Below are positions 1 through 8,494 of a stretch of 64,000 nt of DNA, in pieces. Numbering within the stretch: position 1 is the first letter of the stretch; the number at the start of each line of letters is the position of its first letter. The DNA is from GCA-003244245 sp050699595 (GTDB lineage Bacteria; Actinomycetota; Actinomycetes; Mycobacteriales; Pseudonocardiaceae). The notes beneath the pieces were generated by a model. That model worked only from the letters and a program-made list of their open reading frames with translations, had not been told where the DNA came from and did not search any database. Made by a program: the position numbers and the translations under genes. The stretch is from positions 5,589 to 69,588 of the forward strand of contig JBOHFI010000027.1 of the NCBI GenBank assembly GCA_050699595.1, in the 5' to 3' direction.

Positions 1-729
1 CACCGGCATGCCCAGGTGCATGGCTTCGAGCAGCGACAGGCCCAGCGACGTCCAGCGGATCGGGTGCAGATACACCCGGCGGCGGGCAAGCTCGGCGTGC
101 ATTCGCGCTTGCGGCAAGTCCTCGAACGTCGCGATCCGCTCATGTCGCGGCAGCGCGGAGACCGCCATGCCGAAGACGTCCAGCGGCGCCTGGGCGGCGA
201 AGCAAGGCAGCAGGTCGGTGCCGGTGACCCGCCCTCGGCGCACCGGTTCGTTGATCACAACGGCGGCGTGCGGAAGCTCCCCGGTATAGCGGTAGCCGGG
301 ATCGGGGATGCCGTGCTCGATCACCAGGGTCGGCGCCCGGCCGCAGTCCCAGAACAGCTCGTTGAACGGTGTGACGTGCACGATCGGGATGTCAGATCGA
401 TCGGCCAGCGGATGCCGCGTGTTGGGCACATCACCGCGCGGGGCGTTGTGCTCGACATACACAGCAGGCACCTCACGCCCAGGTCGGCGACGTAGCCATC
501 GCTCGGTGAGCTCCACGTCGTGGGGGCGCTGCAGTACGACGACGTCGACGTGCGCGTCGGCCAGTGCCGAGGGACTGATCTCGATTGCGCTCGGCGGCCA
601 GTCGAAGGTCCGTGCCCGGCCGCGGCCGTCAGCGTCGCGATTCAGCGTCACCGGCACCAGGTAGGTGTGTGGTCCCCGCACGAACGCGGTGCTCCAGGAG
701 CCGTGGACATGCCAGTGCAGCACCCTCAT
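1..729 (-). CDS. Glycosyltransferase, GT4-like, 3' end cut by the window edge
   Basis: The 243 codons visible from an ATG at 729 read as a GT-B type glycosyltransferase: an N-terminal half with a VYVEHNAPRGDVPNTRHP segment and a C-terminal sugar-nucleotide half with YLHPIRWTSLGLSLLEAMHLGMPV-type residues near the edge, the usual E-x7-E-like region of family GT4. The start overlaps the stop of the upstream GT9 gene by four bases (ATGA), so it is translationally coupled as the last visible gene of a four- or five-gene minus-strand operon. Acceptor and donor cannot be read from sequence. The C-terminus lies outside the window. Confidence 0.75.
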   Translation of the reverse strand, partial: MRVLHWHVHGSWSTAFVRGPHTYLVPVTLNRDADGRGRARTFDWPPSAIEISPSALADAHVDVVVLQRPHDVELTERWLRRRPGREVPAVYVEHNAPRGDVPNTRHPLADRSDIPIVHVTPFNELFWDCGRAPTLVIEHGIPDPGYRYTGELPHAAVVINEPVRRGRVTGTDLLPCFAAQAPLDVFGMAVSALPRHERIATFEDLPQARMHAELARRRVYLHPIRWTSLGLSLLEAMHLGMPV

Positions 730-1793
730 GCGCGGGCCCCTACCAGGGAGCTGACCGCCTCGACGACGTCGGCGGGATCCACTCCGGACAAACATGGGTG
801 GCCAGGTATGGGGCAGTGCCGAGCGCGGCTGTCGCGGCAGGGCGCTTGCTGGTCGCCGAGCAGCACCGTCGGCACCCCGTAGGGCGCCCACCGCGCGGCC
901 GGTACCACCGGAGCGAACAGCGACACCACCGGCGTGCCCACCGCGGCGGCCAGGTGCGCCGGCCCGGTGTTGCCGGCGACGAGGACGCAGGCGCCGTCCA
1001 GCACAGCGGCCAACGTGCGCAGATCGGTGCGGCCGCCCAGATCGAGACCGGTGCCGCCGGCGACCTCGGCGGTGAGGGGCCGCTCGCGGGCTGAGCCGGT
1101 GACAAGGACCCGGCGCCCGGCGATCCCCAGAGCGTGCACGGCCCGCGCGTGGTGCCGCGCGGGCCACTCTCGGGCCGGGACCGAGGCGCCCGGGTGCACC
1201 ACGACGTACCCCGGCCCTCCGGTGAGGTGCTCGACGTTGGGCAGCGGCCGGCGCACCGCGAGCCGCCCGTCGTCCCCCGCTGGCAGCCGGTAGCCGGCGG
1301 CGTTGGCCAGGTGCAGCGCCCGTTGCGCCTCCGGGGGATCGCCGCTGACCTGGTGGCGCAGATCGAGCAGTGAACCGGGATAGTCCTCGCTGATCGCGCC
1401 AATCCAGCTGACTCCCGCCAGCCGCAGCAGCAGCGCTAAGGGGAGGGGTGACTGGTGGAATGAAGTGAGCAGCAAAGCGCCGCGCGGAGCCTGCGCGCGC
1501 ACGGCGTCGCGCAGCGCGGCGACGTGCTCGGCGGTGATGGGAGCGGGGTCGGGGTCAATCCAGGGTGCGCACCATTCGATGACCTTCTCGACCCCGGGGA
1601 GCAGCTCGGCGGCCGCGCTCCCGTGCGGGCCCGTGAGCATCACCACCTTCTCCACGTGCGCGGCGACCGCTCGGACGGCGGGTCCGGCCAGCAACACGTC
1701 CCCAGCGTTGTCCAAGCGGGCGATCAACACGGTGCCATTCCTAGGGCCCGTCCCACCGCCGTTTACCGGGCTCGCCTCGCCTGCGCCGTTCAT
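726..1793 (-). CDS. Glycosyltransferase family 9 (heptosyltransferase-like)
   Basis: This 355-residue protein is a GT9 enzyme, the family of ADP-heptose:LPS heptosyltransferases. The N-terminus carries the VLIARLDNAGDVLLAGPAV motif that opens GT9 proteins. The C-terminal half has the donor-binding signature GNTGPAHLAAAVGTPVVSLFAP at about residues 272-293. Actinomycetes lack LPS, so the target is probably a capsule, teichoic acid-like or secreted glycan. The gene overlaps both neighbours by ATGA junctions (upstream GT2-HAD and downstream GT4). A GmhB-like phosphatase domain next door supports a heptose-type sugar, but that is inference. Confidence 0.85.
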   Translation of the reverse strand: MNGAGEASPVNGGGTGPRNGTVLIARLDNAGDVLLAGPAVRAVAAHVEKVVMLTGPHGSAAAELLPGVEKVIEWCAPWIDPDPAPITAEHVAALRDAVRAQAPRGALLLTSFHQSPLPLALLLRLAGVSWIGAISEDYPGSLLDLRHQVSGDPPEAQRALHLANAAGYRLPAGDDGRLAVRRPLPNVEHLTGGPGYVVVHPGASVPAREWPARHHARAVHALGIAGRRVLVTGSARERPLTAEVAGGTGLDLGGRTDLRTLAAVLDGACVLVAGNTGPAHLAAAVGTPVVSLFAPVVPAARWAPYGVPTVLLGDQQAPCRDSRARHCPIPGHPCLSGVDPADVVEAVSSLVGARA

Positions 1794-3301
1794 GAAGCCT
1801 GCCCAGTGAGGGCGAGCTCCACCGCCGCGGCGAGGTCCACCGCCACCTCCGGGGCCGCTTGAATCTCCTGGCCCAGGGTGCGGTCAGTGGGCACCAGAAT
1901 CCCCCGGGCGCCAGCGGCGGCGGCGGCGGTGACGTCCGCGCCGGTGTCCCCGATGACCACGCAGCGGTGCACCGGCACACCCAGCTGCGCGGCGGCGTCT
2001 GTCACCAGGCCCGGCGCCGGCTTGCGGCAGCCGCAGCCGTCGTTCTCACCGTGCCGGCAGATGCTCCAGGCGTCGAACGGGCCCAGGAGCTCCGAGACCC
2101 TGGTGTTCACCCGTTCCAACTGCTCGGAGCTGATCAGACCGCGGGCCACGCCGGATTGGTTCGTCACCACGCCGACCGGGATGCCGGCGTCGCGGAGCCG
2201 GTCCAGCGCTTCGCGTGCGCCGGACACGGGCGCCACCGCGGCGGGATCGGTGTTGTAAGGCACGTCGCGCACGAGCGTGCCGTCACGGTCGAAGAGCACC
2301 GCGGCGGGAACGGCGGTGACCGGCGACACCCGCCGCCAGCGCACCTCACCCACCAGGCGGTGCCAGCACGCCACCGGTGGAATAGCGATGCTGGTGATCA
2401 GCATCCGGCCGATCTCCGCCGCGGTGCGCGGGCCCGGCAGAATCCGGTGCAGCACAAACTCCGCGGTCAGCGCGGTCCAGGCAAGACCCGCCGCGGTGGC
2501 GATCCTCGGTCGCCGCCACGCCGCGGCGCCGAGCGCGATGGCGGCGGCTGTGGTGCTCAGCCCGTGCCACCGCAGCCGACCACGGCCGTCCCCGATCCGC
2601 ACGCGCCAGCCGGGCCCGTGCCGGCGCCGCATGAGGGCGTCGGCGGCGTTGCCGCGCTGGGCCTGGACGCTGGTCAGCGGTCCAGCCCGACGCACCGGGT
2701 GCACTGTGCGCCGCCGCCCTTCGACGATGCGATAACCGGAGTCGATCACCCGCAGAGCCAGATCCGCGTCCTCACGGTAGGCCCGTTCAAAGCGCTCGTC
2801 GAAACCGCCGACCCGCCGCAGGACCGCGCGGCGGTAGGCCATGTCCGCCGTGATCCATCGCGCCTTGGCCAGGCCGGCGGTGCAGCGTTCGAAGTCGGTG
2901 GGGCGCCGGTCAGCGGGCAGTGGCACCTCCACCCCGCCCTGGCTGGCGGCCACATCCGGGGCGAGCGCGCGCAAGTCCCGCTCCAGCTGCGCGGCCCAGT
3001 CCGGTCCGGGCACGACGTCGTCATCGAGGAAGGCGACCCACTCGGTGTCCACCGCGCGCCAGCCGACGTTGCGGGCGGCAGCCGGTCCACGTCCCCCGGA
3101 CCGCAGCACCCGCACCGGCGGCATGCCGGCAGCCAGCGGTTCGGCGCTCATCGGCCGATCGTCGACTACGACGATCTCCGGTGAGTGGCTGTGCCCGTCG
3201 CCAGTACCCCGGAACTCCATCAGCCGGGTCAGGAGCACGCGCAGGCTGGGCCGCCCGATCGTGGGAATCACCACCGCGTAGCTCATCGGACCATGGCTCA
3301 T
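1790..3301 (-). CDS. Bifunctional GT2 glycosyltransferase / HAD-IIIA (GmhB-like) phosphatase fusion
   Basis: The start is taken at ATG 3301, which overlaps the carbamoyltransferase stop (ATGA); longer readings in this frame are low-complexity and look non-coding. The N-terminal ~215 residues are a GT2 domain (SYAVVIPTIGRPSL, VVDDRP, then FLDDDVVPGPDW, a DXD-type site). A hydrophobic stretch (~235-300) suggests membrane contact. Residues ~331-503 form a HAD-IIIA phosphatase with FDRDGTL, VTNQSG, GDTGAD and the zinc loop C-x-H-x5-C-x-C (CRHGENDGCGC) characteristic of GmhB heptose-bisphosphate phosphatases. One chain may therefore supply and transfer a heptose-like sugar. The fusion is uncommon; substrate is inferred. 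Confidence 0.85.
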   Translation of the reverse strand: MSHGPMSYAVVIPTIGRPSLRVLLTRLMEFRGTGDGHSHSPEIVVVDDRPMSAEPLAAGMPPVRVLRSGGRGPAAARNVGWRAVDTEWVAFLDDDVVPGPDWAAQLERDLRALAPDVAASQGGVEVPLPADRRPTDFERCTAGLAKARWITADMAYRRAVLRRVGGFDERFERAYREDADLALRVIDSGYRIVEGRRRTVHPVRRAGPLTSVQAQRGNAADALMRRRHGPGWRVRIGDGRGRLRWHGLSTTAAAIALGAAAWRRPRIATAAGLAWTALTAEFVLHRILPGPRTAAEIGRMLITSIAIPPVACWHRLVGEVRWRRVSPVTAVPAAVLFDRDGTLVRDVPYNTDPAAVAPVSGAREALDRLRDAGIPVGVVTNQSGVARGLISSEQLERVNTRVSELLGPFDAWSICRHGENDGCGCRKPAPGLVTDAAAQLGVPVHRCVVIGDTGADVTAAAAAGARGILVPTDRTLGQEIQAAPEVAVDLAAAVELALTGQAS

Positions 3302-4950
3302 CGGGCCAGCTCCGAGCGGCGCAGCAGGAAGGGCCCCAGGACGAGCACGTCGACTGGGGCTGAGCCGAAACACTCCAGCGCGTCGCGCGGGTGGTCCACC
3401 ATGGGACGTCCGGCGGTGTTCAGGCTGGTGTTCACGACCGTGGGCAGCCCGGTCAGCTCGGCGAAGCGGTCCAGCAGCCGGGCCAGCACCGGTTCGGTAT
3501 CGCGGTCGACGGTTTGGACGCGCGCGGTGCCGTCCACGTGCACCACCGCCGGGATGCGCTCGCGCCACCGCGGCGCCACGTCATGCACGAAGAGCATGTA
3601 AGGGCTGGGAAGGGGACCGCGGCTGAACAACTCACCGGCGCGATCGGTGAGCACCATCGGCGCGACCGGCCGGAACCGCTCGCGTCCCTTGACCGCGTTA
3701 AGCCGGTCGAGATTCTGGGCGTGTCCCGGATGGGCGAGCAACGACCGGCGGCCCAGCGCGCGCGGGCCGAACTCGCTGCGTCCCTGAAACCAGGCCACGA
3801 TCTCGTTGGCGGCCAACGCCTCAGCGGCGGCCGTGGCCACATCCGGCGGACGCTCGTAGCGGAGGTTGGCCGAATCCAACCAACGGGCAAGATCCTCATC
3901 GGTGAAGCCACGGCCCAGATCAACGCCTGGCATCGGAGCGACCGGCTCGCCGAAGACCTGCGCGAGGTGCAACGCCCCGCCCAGCGCGGTGCCCGCATCG
4001 CCCGCGGCGGGCTGTACCCACAGCTGATCGAAGGGTCCCTCGGCGGCGAGCCGAGTGTTGGCGACGCAGTTCAGCGCGACCCCGCCGGCCATGGTGAGCC
4101 GCCGCTGACCGGTGCGCCGGTGCAGCCACCACGCCAGCTCCAGCAGCACCTCCTCCAAGCGTGCCTGCACAGCGGCGGCAAGATCTACGTGCTCGGGCTG
4201 GAGCTCGCTCCCGGGGGCCCGCCGCTTCGCCAACTCGGACCACTCGATAGGCGCTACGACGAACCCACCGTCACCGGTGGTCCAGACGAGCTCACGCATC
4301 GTGGGCAGCAGCCGTGGCTCAGTGGATGGCTGCCGGCCGTAGGAGGCCAGCGCCATCACCTTGTACTCATCGGACGAGCGCAGGAAACCCAGGTGCTCGG
4401 TCACCTCCTCATACCACAAGCCCAGGGAATGCGGAAGCCCCTGGCTGGCCACCACCTCCAGCTCACCGTCGCGATAGCAGCCGCCCAGATAAGAAATGAC
4501 CTCTCCTCGGCCGTCGGCGACCAATACCGCGCAGTCGCGGAAAGGTGCGGCCAGGCCGGCGGACGCGGCATGGGCGATGTGGTGCTGGACGAAGCGCACG
4601 GCCCCAGGGTCCAGTCCGGGTAACGCGGTGGCCAAGAAATGTGGCGCGCGGCGCGCGTAGGTGGTGCGCAGGTCCTCCCAACACTCGTCCAGCCCGTCCA
4701 ACTCCGGTTGTACCAGTGCCGGATCGTAGGAATAGGCGACAGCGTCGAGATCCTCCGGGCTGATGCCCGCGGTTTCCAGGCACCATCGAGCGGACAGCTC
4801 GGGCAGCTCCCACGCGGAGAAAGGCACCGGCCGCTTGCCATGCTTGCGGCGACTGAATCGCTCCTCTTCCGCCGCGGCCACTATGTGCCCGTCAACGACC
4901 AGCGCCGCCGCCGGATCGTGGAAGATCGCGTTAATGCCCAAGATGCGCAC
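3298..4950 (-). CDS. O-carbamoyltransferase (NodU/CmcH family)
   Basis: The ~550-residue protein matches NodU/CmcH/TobZ carbamoyltransferases, which move a carbamoyl group from carbamoyl phosphate through an adenylate to a sugar or antibiotic hydroxyl. Visible motifs are RILGINAIFHDPAAAL at the N-terminus, EEERFSRRKH, the HH-x-x-HA metal/active-site stretch (QHHIAHAASA), VADGRGE, and the C-terminal GRSEFGPRALGRRSLLA. I prefer the GTG at 4950 because AAGGTGG sits four bases upstream; a GTG at 4968 is the alternative. It is coupled to the GT2-HAD gene by a four-base overlap. It likely carbamoylates the glycan made by this operon. Confidence 0.9.
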   Translation of the reverse strand: MRILGINAIFHDPAAALVVDGHIVAAAEEERFSRRKHGKRPVPFSAWELPELSARWCLETAGISPEDLDAVAYSYDPALVQPELDGLDECWEDLRTTYARRAPHFLATALPGLDPGAVRFVQHHIAHAASAGLAAPFRDCAVLVADGRGEVISYLGGCYRDGELEVVASQGLPHSLGLWYEEVTEHLGFLRSSDEYKVMALASYGRQPSTEPRLLPTMRELVWTTGDGGFVVAPIEWSELAKRRAPGSELQPEHVDLAAAVQARLEEVLLELAWWLHRRTGQRRLTMAGGVALNCVANTRLAAEGPFDQLWVQPAAGDAGTALGGALHLAQVFGEPVAPMPGVDLGRGFTDEDLARWLDSANLRYERPPDVATAAAEALAANEIVAWFQGRSEFGPRALGRRSLLAHPGHAQNLDRLNAVKGRERFRPVAPMVLTDRAGELFSRGPLPSPYMLFVHDVAPRWRERIPAVVHVDGTARVQTVDRDTEPVLARLLDRFAELTGLPTVVNTSLNTAGRPMVDHPRDALECFGSAPVDVLVLGPFLLRRSELAR

Positions 4951-5004
4951 GCCGCCACCTTCCAGCACCCAGGTGACGCGCGGCCACCGGCGGAATCACC
5001 TGAA

Positions 5005-5028
5005 TTATGTGATTACTTATGTGATTAC
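5005..5028. repeat. Perfect tandem 12-bp repeat ahead of the carbamoyltransferase operon
   Basis: TTATGTGATTAC occurs twice head-to-tail with no spacer. The block is AT-rich inside very GC-rich DNA and lies between the SDR gene and the carbamoyltransferase start, about 55 bases upstream of that start. It may be a regulator binding site or promoter element for the downstream operon. Confidence 0.7.
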
Positions 5029-5044
5029 CCGCCGTGGCGAGCTC

Positions 5045-5995
5045 TTAAACTCCGGTCCGGGAGCGGAACCACGCGATGGTGCGGGTGAGTCCCTCATGGA
5101 GCGGGACCTGGGGCTCCCAGCCGAGGAGCTCCCGCGCCAGCGTGGTGTCGGGGCGGCGCACCCGTGGATCGTCGACTGGGCGCTCGATGTGCCGGATCGA
5201 GCCGGGCGAGCCGCTGAGCTCGATCACTGTCTTGGCCAGCTCAACCACCGGGAGTTCCAGCGGACCACCGATGTTCACCGGCCCCGGCGCGTCGGACTCG
5301 GCCAGCGCGAGGATGCCTCGGATCGTGTCATCGACGTAGCACACTGACCGTGTCTGGCTACCGTCACCGGTGACGGACAGCGGCTCACCGGCCAGGGCCT
5401 GGCGGATGAAGGTCGGGATGGCCCGCCCGTCGTCTGGACGCATCCGAGGGCCGTACGTGTTGAAGATCCGTACTATCGCGGTGTCCGTCCCCCGGGACAT
5501 CCGGTAGGCCGTCGTGAGCGCCTCGGCGTAGCGTTTGGCCTCGTCGTACACGCTGCGCGGCCCGACGGGATTGACATTGCCCCAGTACTGTTCAGACTGC
5601 GGGTGCTCCCGCGGGTCACCGTAGACCTCACTGGTCGAAGCCAGCACAAACCGCGCCCCCTTCTCCCCGGCGAGGCCCAGCGCGTGCAAGGTGCCCAGAC
5701 TGCCGACTTTGAGGGTCTCGATGGGCAACCGGAGATAATCAGCGGGAGAAGCCGCCGAGGCTAGGTGTAACACCAGATCCACTGGCCCCGGCACGTGCAC
5801 GAAGTCCGTTACATCACACTTGATCAAACGGAACCGTGGCTCGCCAATTAGATGAGCGACATTATCGGGGGTACCAGTGAGAAAATTGTCCAAACAGATA
5901 ACGCCGCTGCCGCGACGTAACAACTGTTCACACGCATGAGACCCAAGAAAACCGGCTCCACCCGTAACCACCGTCCTGCTGAATCTCGTGCTCAC
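5045..5995 (-). CDS. NAD-dependent sugar epimerase/decarboxylase (extended SDR, UXS-like)
   Basis: The 316-residue protein is an extended short-chain dehydrogenase acting on nucleotide sugars. It has the Rossmann motif TGGAGFLGSH (residues 11-20), STSEVYGDP (120-128), and the catalytic Y150-x3-K154 (YDEAK). The RIFNTYGPRMRPDDGRAI segment and SVCYVDDTIRG are typical of UDP-glucuronate decarboxylases and dTDP-glucose 4,6-dehydratase relatives. It starts the minus-strand glycan operon, 94 bases before the carbamoyltransferase start, and probably makes a donor sugar for the neighbouring glycosyltransferases. Decarboxylase versus epimerase activity cannot be settled by eye. Confidence 0.88.
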   Translation of the reverse strand: MSTRFSRTVVTGGAGFLGSHACEQLLRRGSGVICLDNFLTGTPDNVAHLIGEPRFRLIKCDVTDFVHVPGPVDLVLHLASAASPADYLRLPIETLKVGSLGTLHALGLAGEKGARFVLASTSEVYGDPREHPQSEQYWGNVNPVGPRSVYDEAKRYAEALTTAYRMSRGTDTAIVRIFNTYGPRMRPDDGRAIPTFIRQALAGEPLSVTGDGSQTRSVCYVDDTIRGILALAESDAPGPVNIGGPLELPVVELAKTVIELSGSPGSIRHIERPVDDPRVRRPDTTLARELLGWEPQVPLHEGLTRTIAWFRSRTGV

Positions 5996-6106
5996 CGCCG
6001 TGGATTACCCCGTCGCGCCGGCGCCAAACACTGGCTCCAGCGTTTCCTGAGGCGCAACCGCGGGTAAGGGGATTCTGACCAACAGCAGACCGATGGTGCT
6101 GAGAGA

Positions 6107-6988
6107 ATGGAGCGTGTGGTGAGTGGGGGAATCACAGTGATCATCGCCACCCGGGACCGGCGTCAGGAACTGCTCCGCACCCTGCGACACCTGCGGGAGC
6201 TCGTCCCCTCGCCACCCGTGGTTGTGGTGGACAACGGCTCGACCGACGGCACGGCCCAGGCGGTGCGGGAGCGGTTCCCCGAGGCAGTGATGCTAGCGCT
6301 GCGGCGCAATTACGGGGCCCCGGCGCGCAATCTCGGCGTCATGGCGGCCCGCACTTCCTACGTCGCCTTGAGCGATGACGACTCCTGGTGGGCTCCTGGT
6401 GCCTTGCAGCGGGCCGCGGCGGCTCTGGACAGCCACCCGCGCCTGGGCTTGGTGGCCGCCCGCACCCTGGTCGGTCCCGCGGAGCGTTGCGACCCGGTGA
6501 ACCCGCTGATGGCCAGCAGCCCGCTACCCCGTTCTCCGGACGCCCCCGGCCCGTCCGTATTGGGATTCCTGGCGTGCTCGGCGGTGCTGCGTAAGCAGGC
6601 GTTCTGTGAGGTCGGCGGGTTCAGCAGCCTGCTGTTCTTCGTGGGGGAGGAGCGGCTGCTGTGTTATGACCTGGCGAGGGCGGGATGGGAACGGGCATAC
6701 CTCGACGACGTCGTCGCGCACCACCATCCCTCCGCGCACCGCCCCGCTCCCGAGCATCGCCGGGTAGCCGAGCTTCGCAACGCCTTCCTCACCGCGGTGC
6801 TGCGTCGACCACTGCGGGTCGCGTTCGCCGCGGCTGCCGCGCTGGCGCGGGACTCGGTGCGCGATGCGGCGGCCCGTACCGCGTTACGGGAGGCGCTGAT
6901 GCGGCTTCCGACAGCGCTGCGCCAGCGGGCTCTGCTACCTGCCGCCGTGGAGGAGCAGGTCCGCATGCTGGAAGGCGGTGCCGGGTGA
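6107..6988 (+). CDS. GT2 family glycosyltransferase
   Basis: The protein (293 residues) has a GT-A fold signature: ITVIIATRDR, VVVVDNGSTDGT, ARNLGV and the DXD-type SDDDSWW, followed by an acceptor loop with GGFSSLLFFVGEE. It is divergent from the SDR/carbamoyltransferase operon. The next gene is a close paralogue that overlaps it by two bases beyond its stop, so the two are coupled. A GTG at 6119 preceded by GGAG six bases upstream is an equally good start to the ATG at 6107. It probably adds a sugar to the same glycan; specificity unknown. Confidence 0.87.
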   Translation: MERVVSGGITVIIATRDRRQELLRTLRHLRELVPSPPVVVVDNGSTDGTAQAVRERFPEAVMLALRRNYGAPARNLGVMAARTSYVALSDDDSWWAPGALQRAAAALDSHPRLGLVAARTLVGPAERCDPVNPLMASSPLPRSPDAPGPSVLGFLACSAVLRKQAFCEVGGFSSLLFFVGEERLLCYDLARAGWERAYLDDVVAHHHPSAHRPAPEHRRVAELRNAFLTAVLRRPLRVAFAAAAALARDSVRDAAARTALREALMRLPTALRQRALLPAAVEEQVRMLEGGAG

Positions 6989-7881
6989 CGTCGCGTCGGG
7001 TTACCGTCGTGATCATCACCTGGAACCGCAAGACGGAGCTGCTGCACACCCTGGAGCGCATGACCGCACTGCCCGACCGGGCCCCGGTGGTGGTTGTCGA
7101 CAACGGCTCAACCGATCACACCGCCGAAGCGGTCACCGCCCGGTTCAGTCAGGTGACCCTGCTGCGCAGCGAGCGGAACCTGGGCGCGCTGGGACGTAAT
7201 CTGGCGGTTCGGGGCATTGACACGCCCTATGTCGCGTTCTGTGACGACGACACCCGGTGGCGGCCCGGCGCGCTGAGCCGCGCCGCCGACCTGCTCGATG
7301 CCCACCCTGGGCTGGCGTCGGTGACCGGCCGGATCCTGGTCGCGCCGACGATGGTCGAGGACCCCATCACGCCGGAGCTGCGGGACTCGCCGGTTCCCGG
7401 GCCCGCATGGCTGCCCGGCCCGGCTCTGCTCGGCGTGCTCGCCGGAGCGAGCATGTTCCGCGTCGCCGCGTTCCGGGAAGTGGGTGGGTTCTCACCTCGG
7501 ATGTGGCTCGGTGGTGAAGAGGAACTGCTCGCCCTCGACCTCGCCGCCCGGGGGTGGTGGATGTGCTGGGCGCCGGACGTGGTGGTCGAGCACGCCCCGT
7601 CGGCTTCCCGCGACCCGCGCCGCCGGCGGCAGCTGGGTATCCGCAACACATTGTGGACAGCGTGGTTGCGCCGTCCCCTGCCTAGCGCGCTGCGGCGTAC
7701 CGGGACGCTGCTGCGTTCGATACCTCCGGACTGGGCCAGCGTGATCGCGCTCGCCGAGGCGCTCGCGGGGCTGACCTGGGTGCTGCGGGAGCGCCGTGTT
7801 GTTCCCCCTGAGGTGGAGCGCGGGTTACGGCTGCTGGAGGAGCCACAGCGACTTTCGCGGGCTCGCAGGTATGTCGGCTGA
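6985..7881 (+). CDS. GT2 family glycosyltransferase, paralogue of the preceding gene
   Basis: Start is the GTG at 6985 that overlaps the preceding stop (GTGA), with GGAAGG 8 bases upstream; in-frame sequence further 5' lies inside the previous gene. The 298-residue product repeats the same layout: VTVVIITWNRK, VVVVDNGSTDHT, ARNL-type LGRNLAV, DXD as CDDDTRW, and EVGGFSPRMWLGGEE. The pair looks like a tandem duplication that has diverged, perhaps giving successive sugar additions. It ends the rightward transcript; a 28-base palindrome lies 340 bases further on. Confidence 0.87.
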   Translation: MTSRRVTVVIITWNRKTELLHTLERMTALPDRAPVVVVDNGSTDHTAEAVTARFSQVTLLRSERNLGALGRNLAVRGIDTPYVAFCDDDTRWRPGALSRAADLLDAHPGLASVTGRILVAPTMVEDPITPELRDSPVPGPAWLPGPALLGVLAGASMFRVAAFREVGGFSPRMWLGGEEELLALDLAARGWWMCWAPDVVVEHAPSASRDPRRRRQLGIRNTLWTAWLRRPLPSALRRTGTLLRSIPPDWASVIALAEALAGLTWVLRERRVVPPEVERGLRLLEEPQRLSRARRYVG

Positions 7882-8220
7882 GACTCCGATCTTCCTCCAC
7901 CCGTGGCCCAGCGTTTCGACGAGGTGCGCAAGGGTAGTCCGAGAACGAAACTTTTTGGGGGAGGCAGCGCTCGCCGGGGAGAGCCGACGTGTCAGTTGGG
8001 CGATACGCTGTGAACGGGGTGCGACTGGCAACGGTGCGTTCCGTGGCGCGAGGACTCGCTCATTGCCCGCGGTTGCGGTGGGGAACCCGACTTTCTTCGG
8101 AAGTGCTTGCCAGCGGAATCGGTCCGTGACTCACACTTGGCTGCCGTGATTCGTTGTTGGTCGACACCAGCCGGTCGAACTTACACCAAGAATTCCCTGC
8201 GACCAATGACGGACGAAGAT
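7882..8220. other. Intergenic stretch without a recognisable gene
   Basis: No open frame here shows coding character or a ribosome binding site. The composition is slightly less GC-rich than the flanks. I see no tRNA or clear promoter; it may hold the untranslated tail of the glycosyltransferase transcript. Confidence 0.5.
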
Positions 8221-8248
8221 CACTAACCGGGTCATGACCCGGTTAGTG
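8221..8248. terminator. Perfect 28-bp palindrome, probable bidirectional terminator
   Basis: The half-site CACTAACCGGGTC followed by its exact complement makes a 28-base perfect palindrome (12-bp stem with a TCATGA tip). It contains the stop codon of the decayed DUF4235 frame and separates it from the rightward glycosyltransferase unit. No T-run follows, as is usual for actinobacterial terminators. Confidence 0.6.
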
Positions 8249-8494
8249 CGCGGAATCCGACGGCTCCGCCTCGGTCGAGCCCGGCTTTGACCATTCCGAA
8301 GACGGCGCCCTGGACACCAGCGGCGATGCGGACCTCCCGCCAGCCGTGGTCGGGATCGGTGGGGCCTGCGGCGGGTCGCCCTGACCGGTGACCAGCGTCC
8401 AGCCGCGGGTGACGATGGCACCCGCGGCGGTTCCGCCAGCGACGCCGATCAGCAGGCCCAGTGGTTTGTGCGGCAGCTTCAGCATGGTCCTCAC
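8232..8494 (-). pseudogene. DUF4235 membrane protein, frameshifted
   Basis: The 5' part reads MLKLPHKPLGLLIGVAGG...TRGWTLVTGQ, the membrane half of DUF4235 proteins. The conserved second half, DHGWREVRIAAGVQGAVFG and onward, is present only in another frame, so one base has been gained or lost at about 8350-8390. DUF4235 proteins are small envelope proteins usually encoded beside DUF3618 and holin-like proteins, as here. The GTG at 8494 overlaps the DUF3618 stop (GTGA). Either a real inactivation or a sequence error. Confidence 0.7.

Noticed and set aside
3302..3568. An 89-codon N-terminal extension of the GT2-HAD gene
   Set aside because: It overlaps the carbamoyltransferase C-terminus, is Arg/Pro/Gly-rich shadow sequence, and the ATGA junction at 3301 gives a better start.
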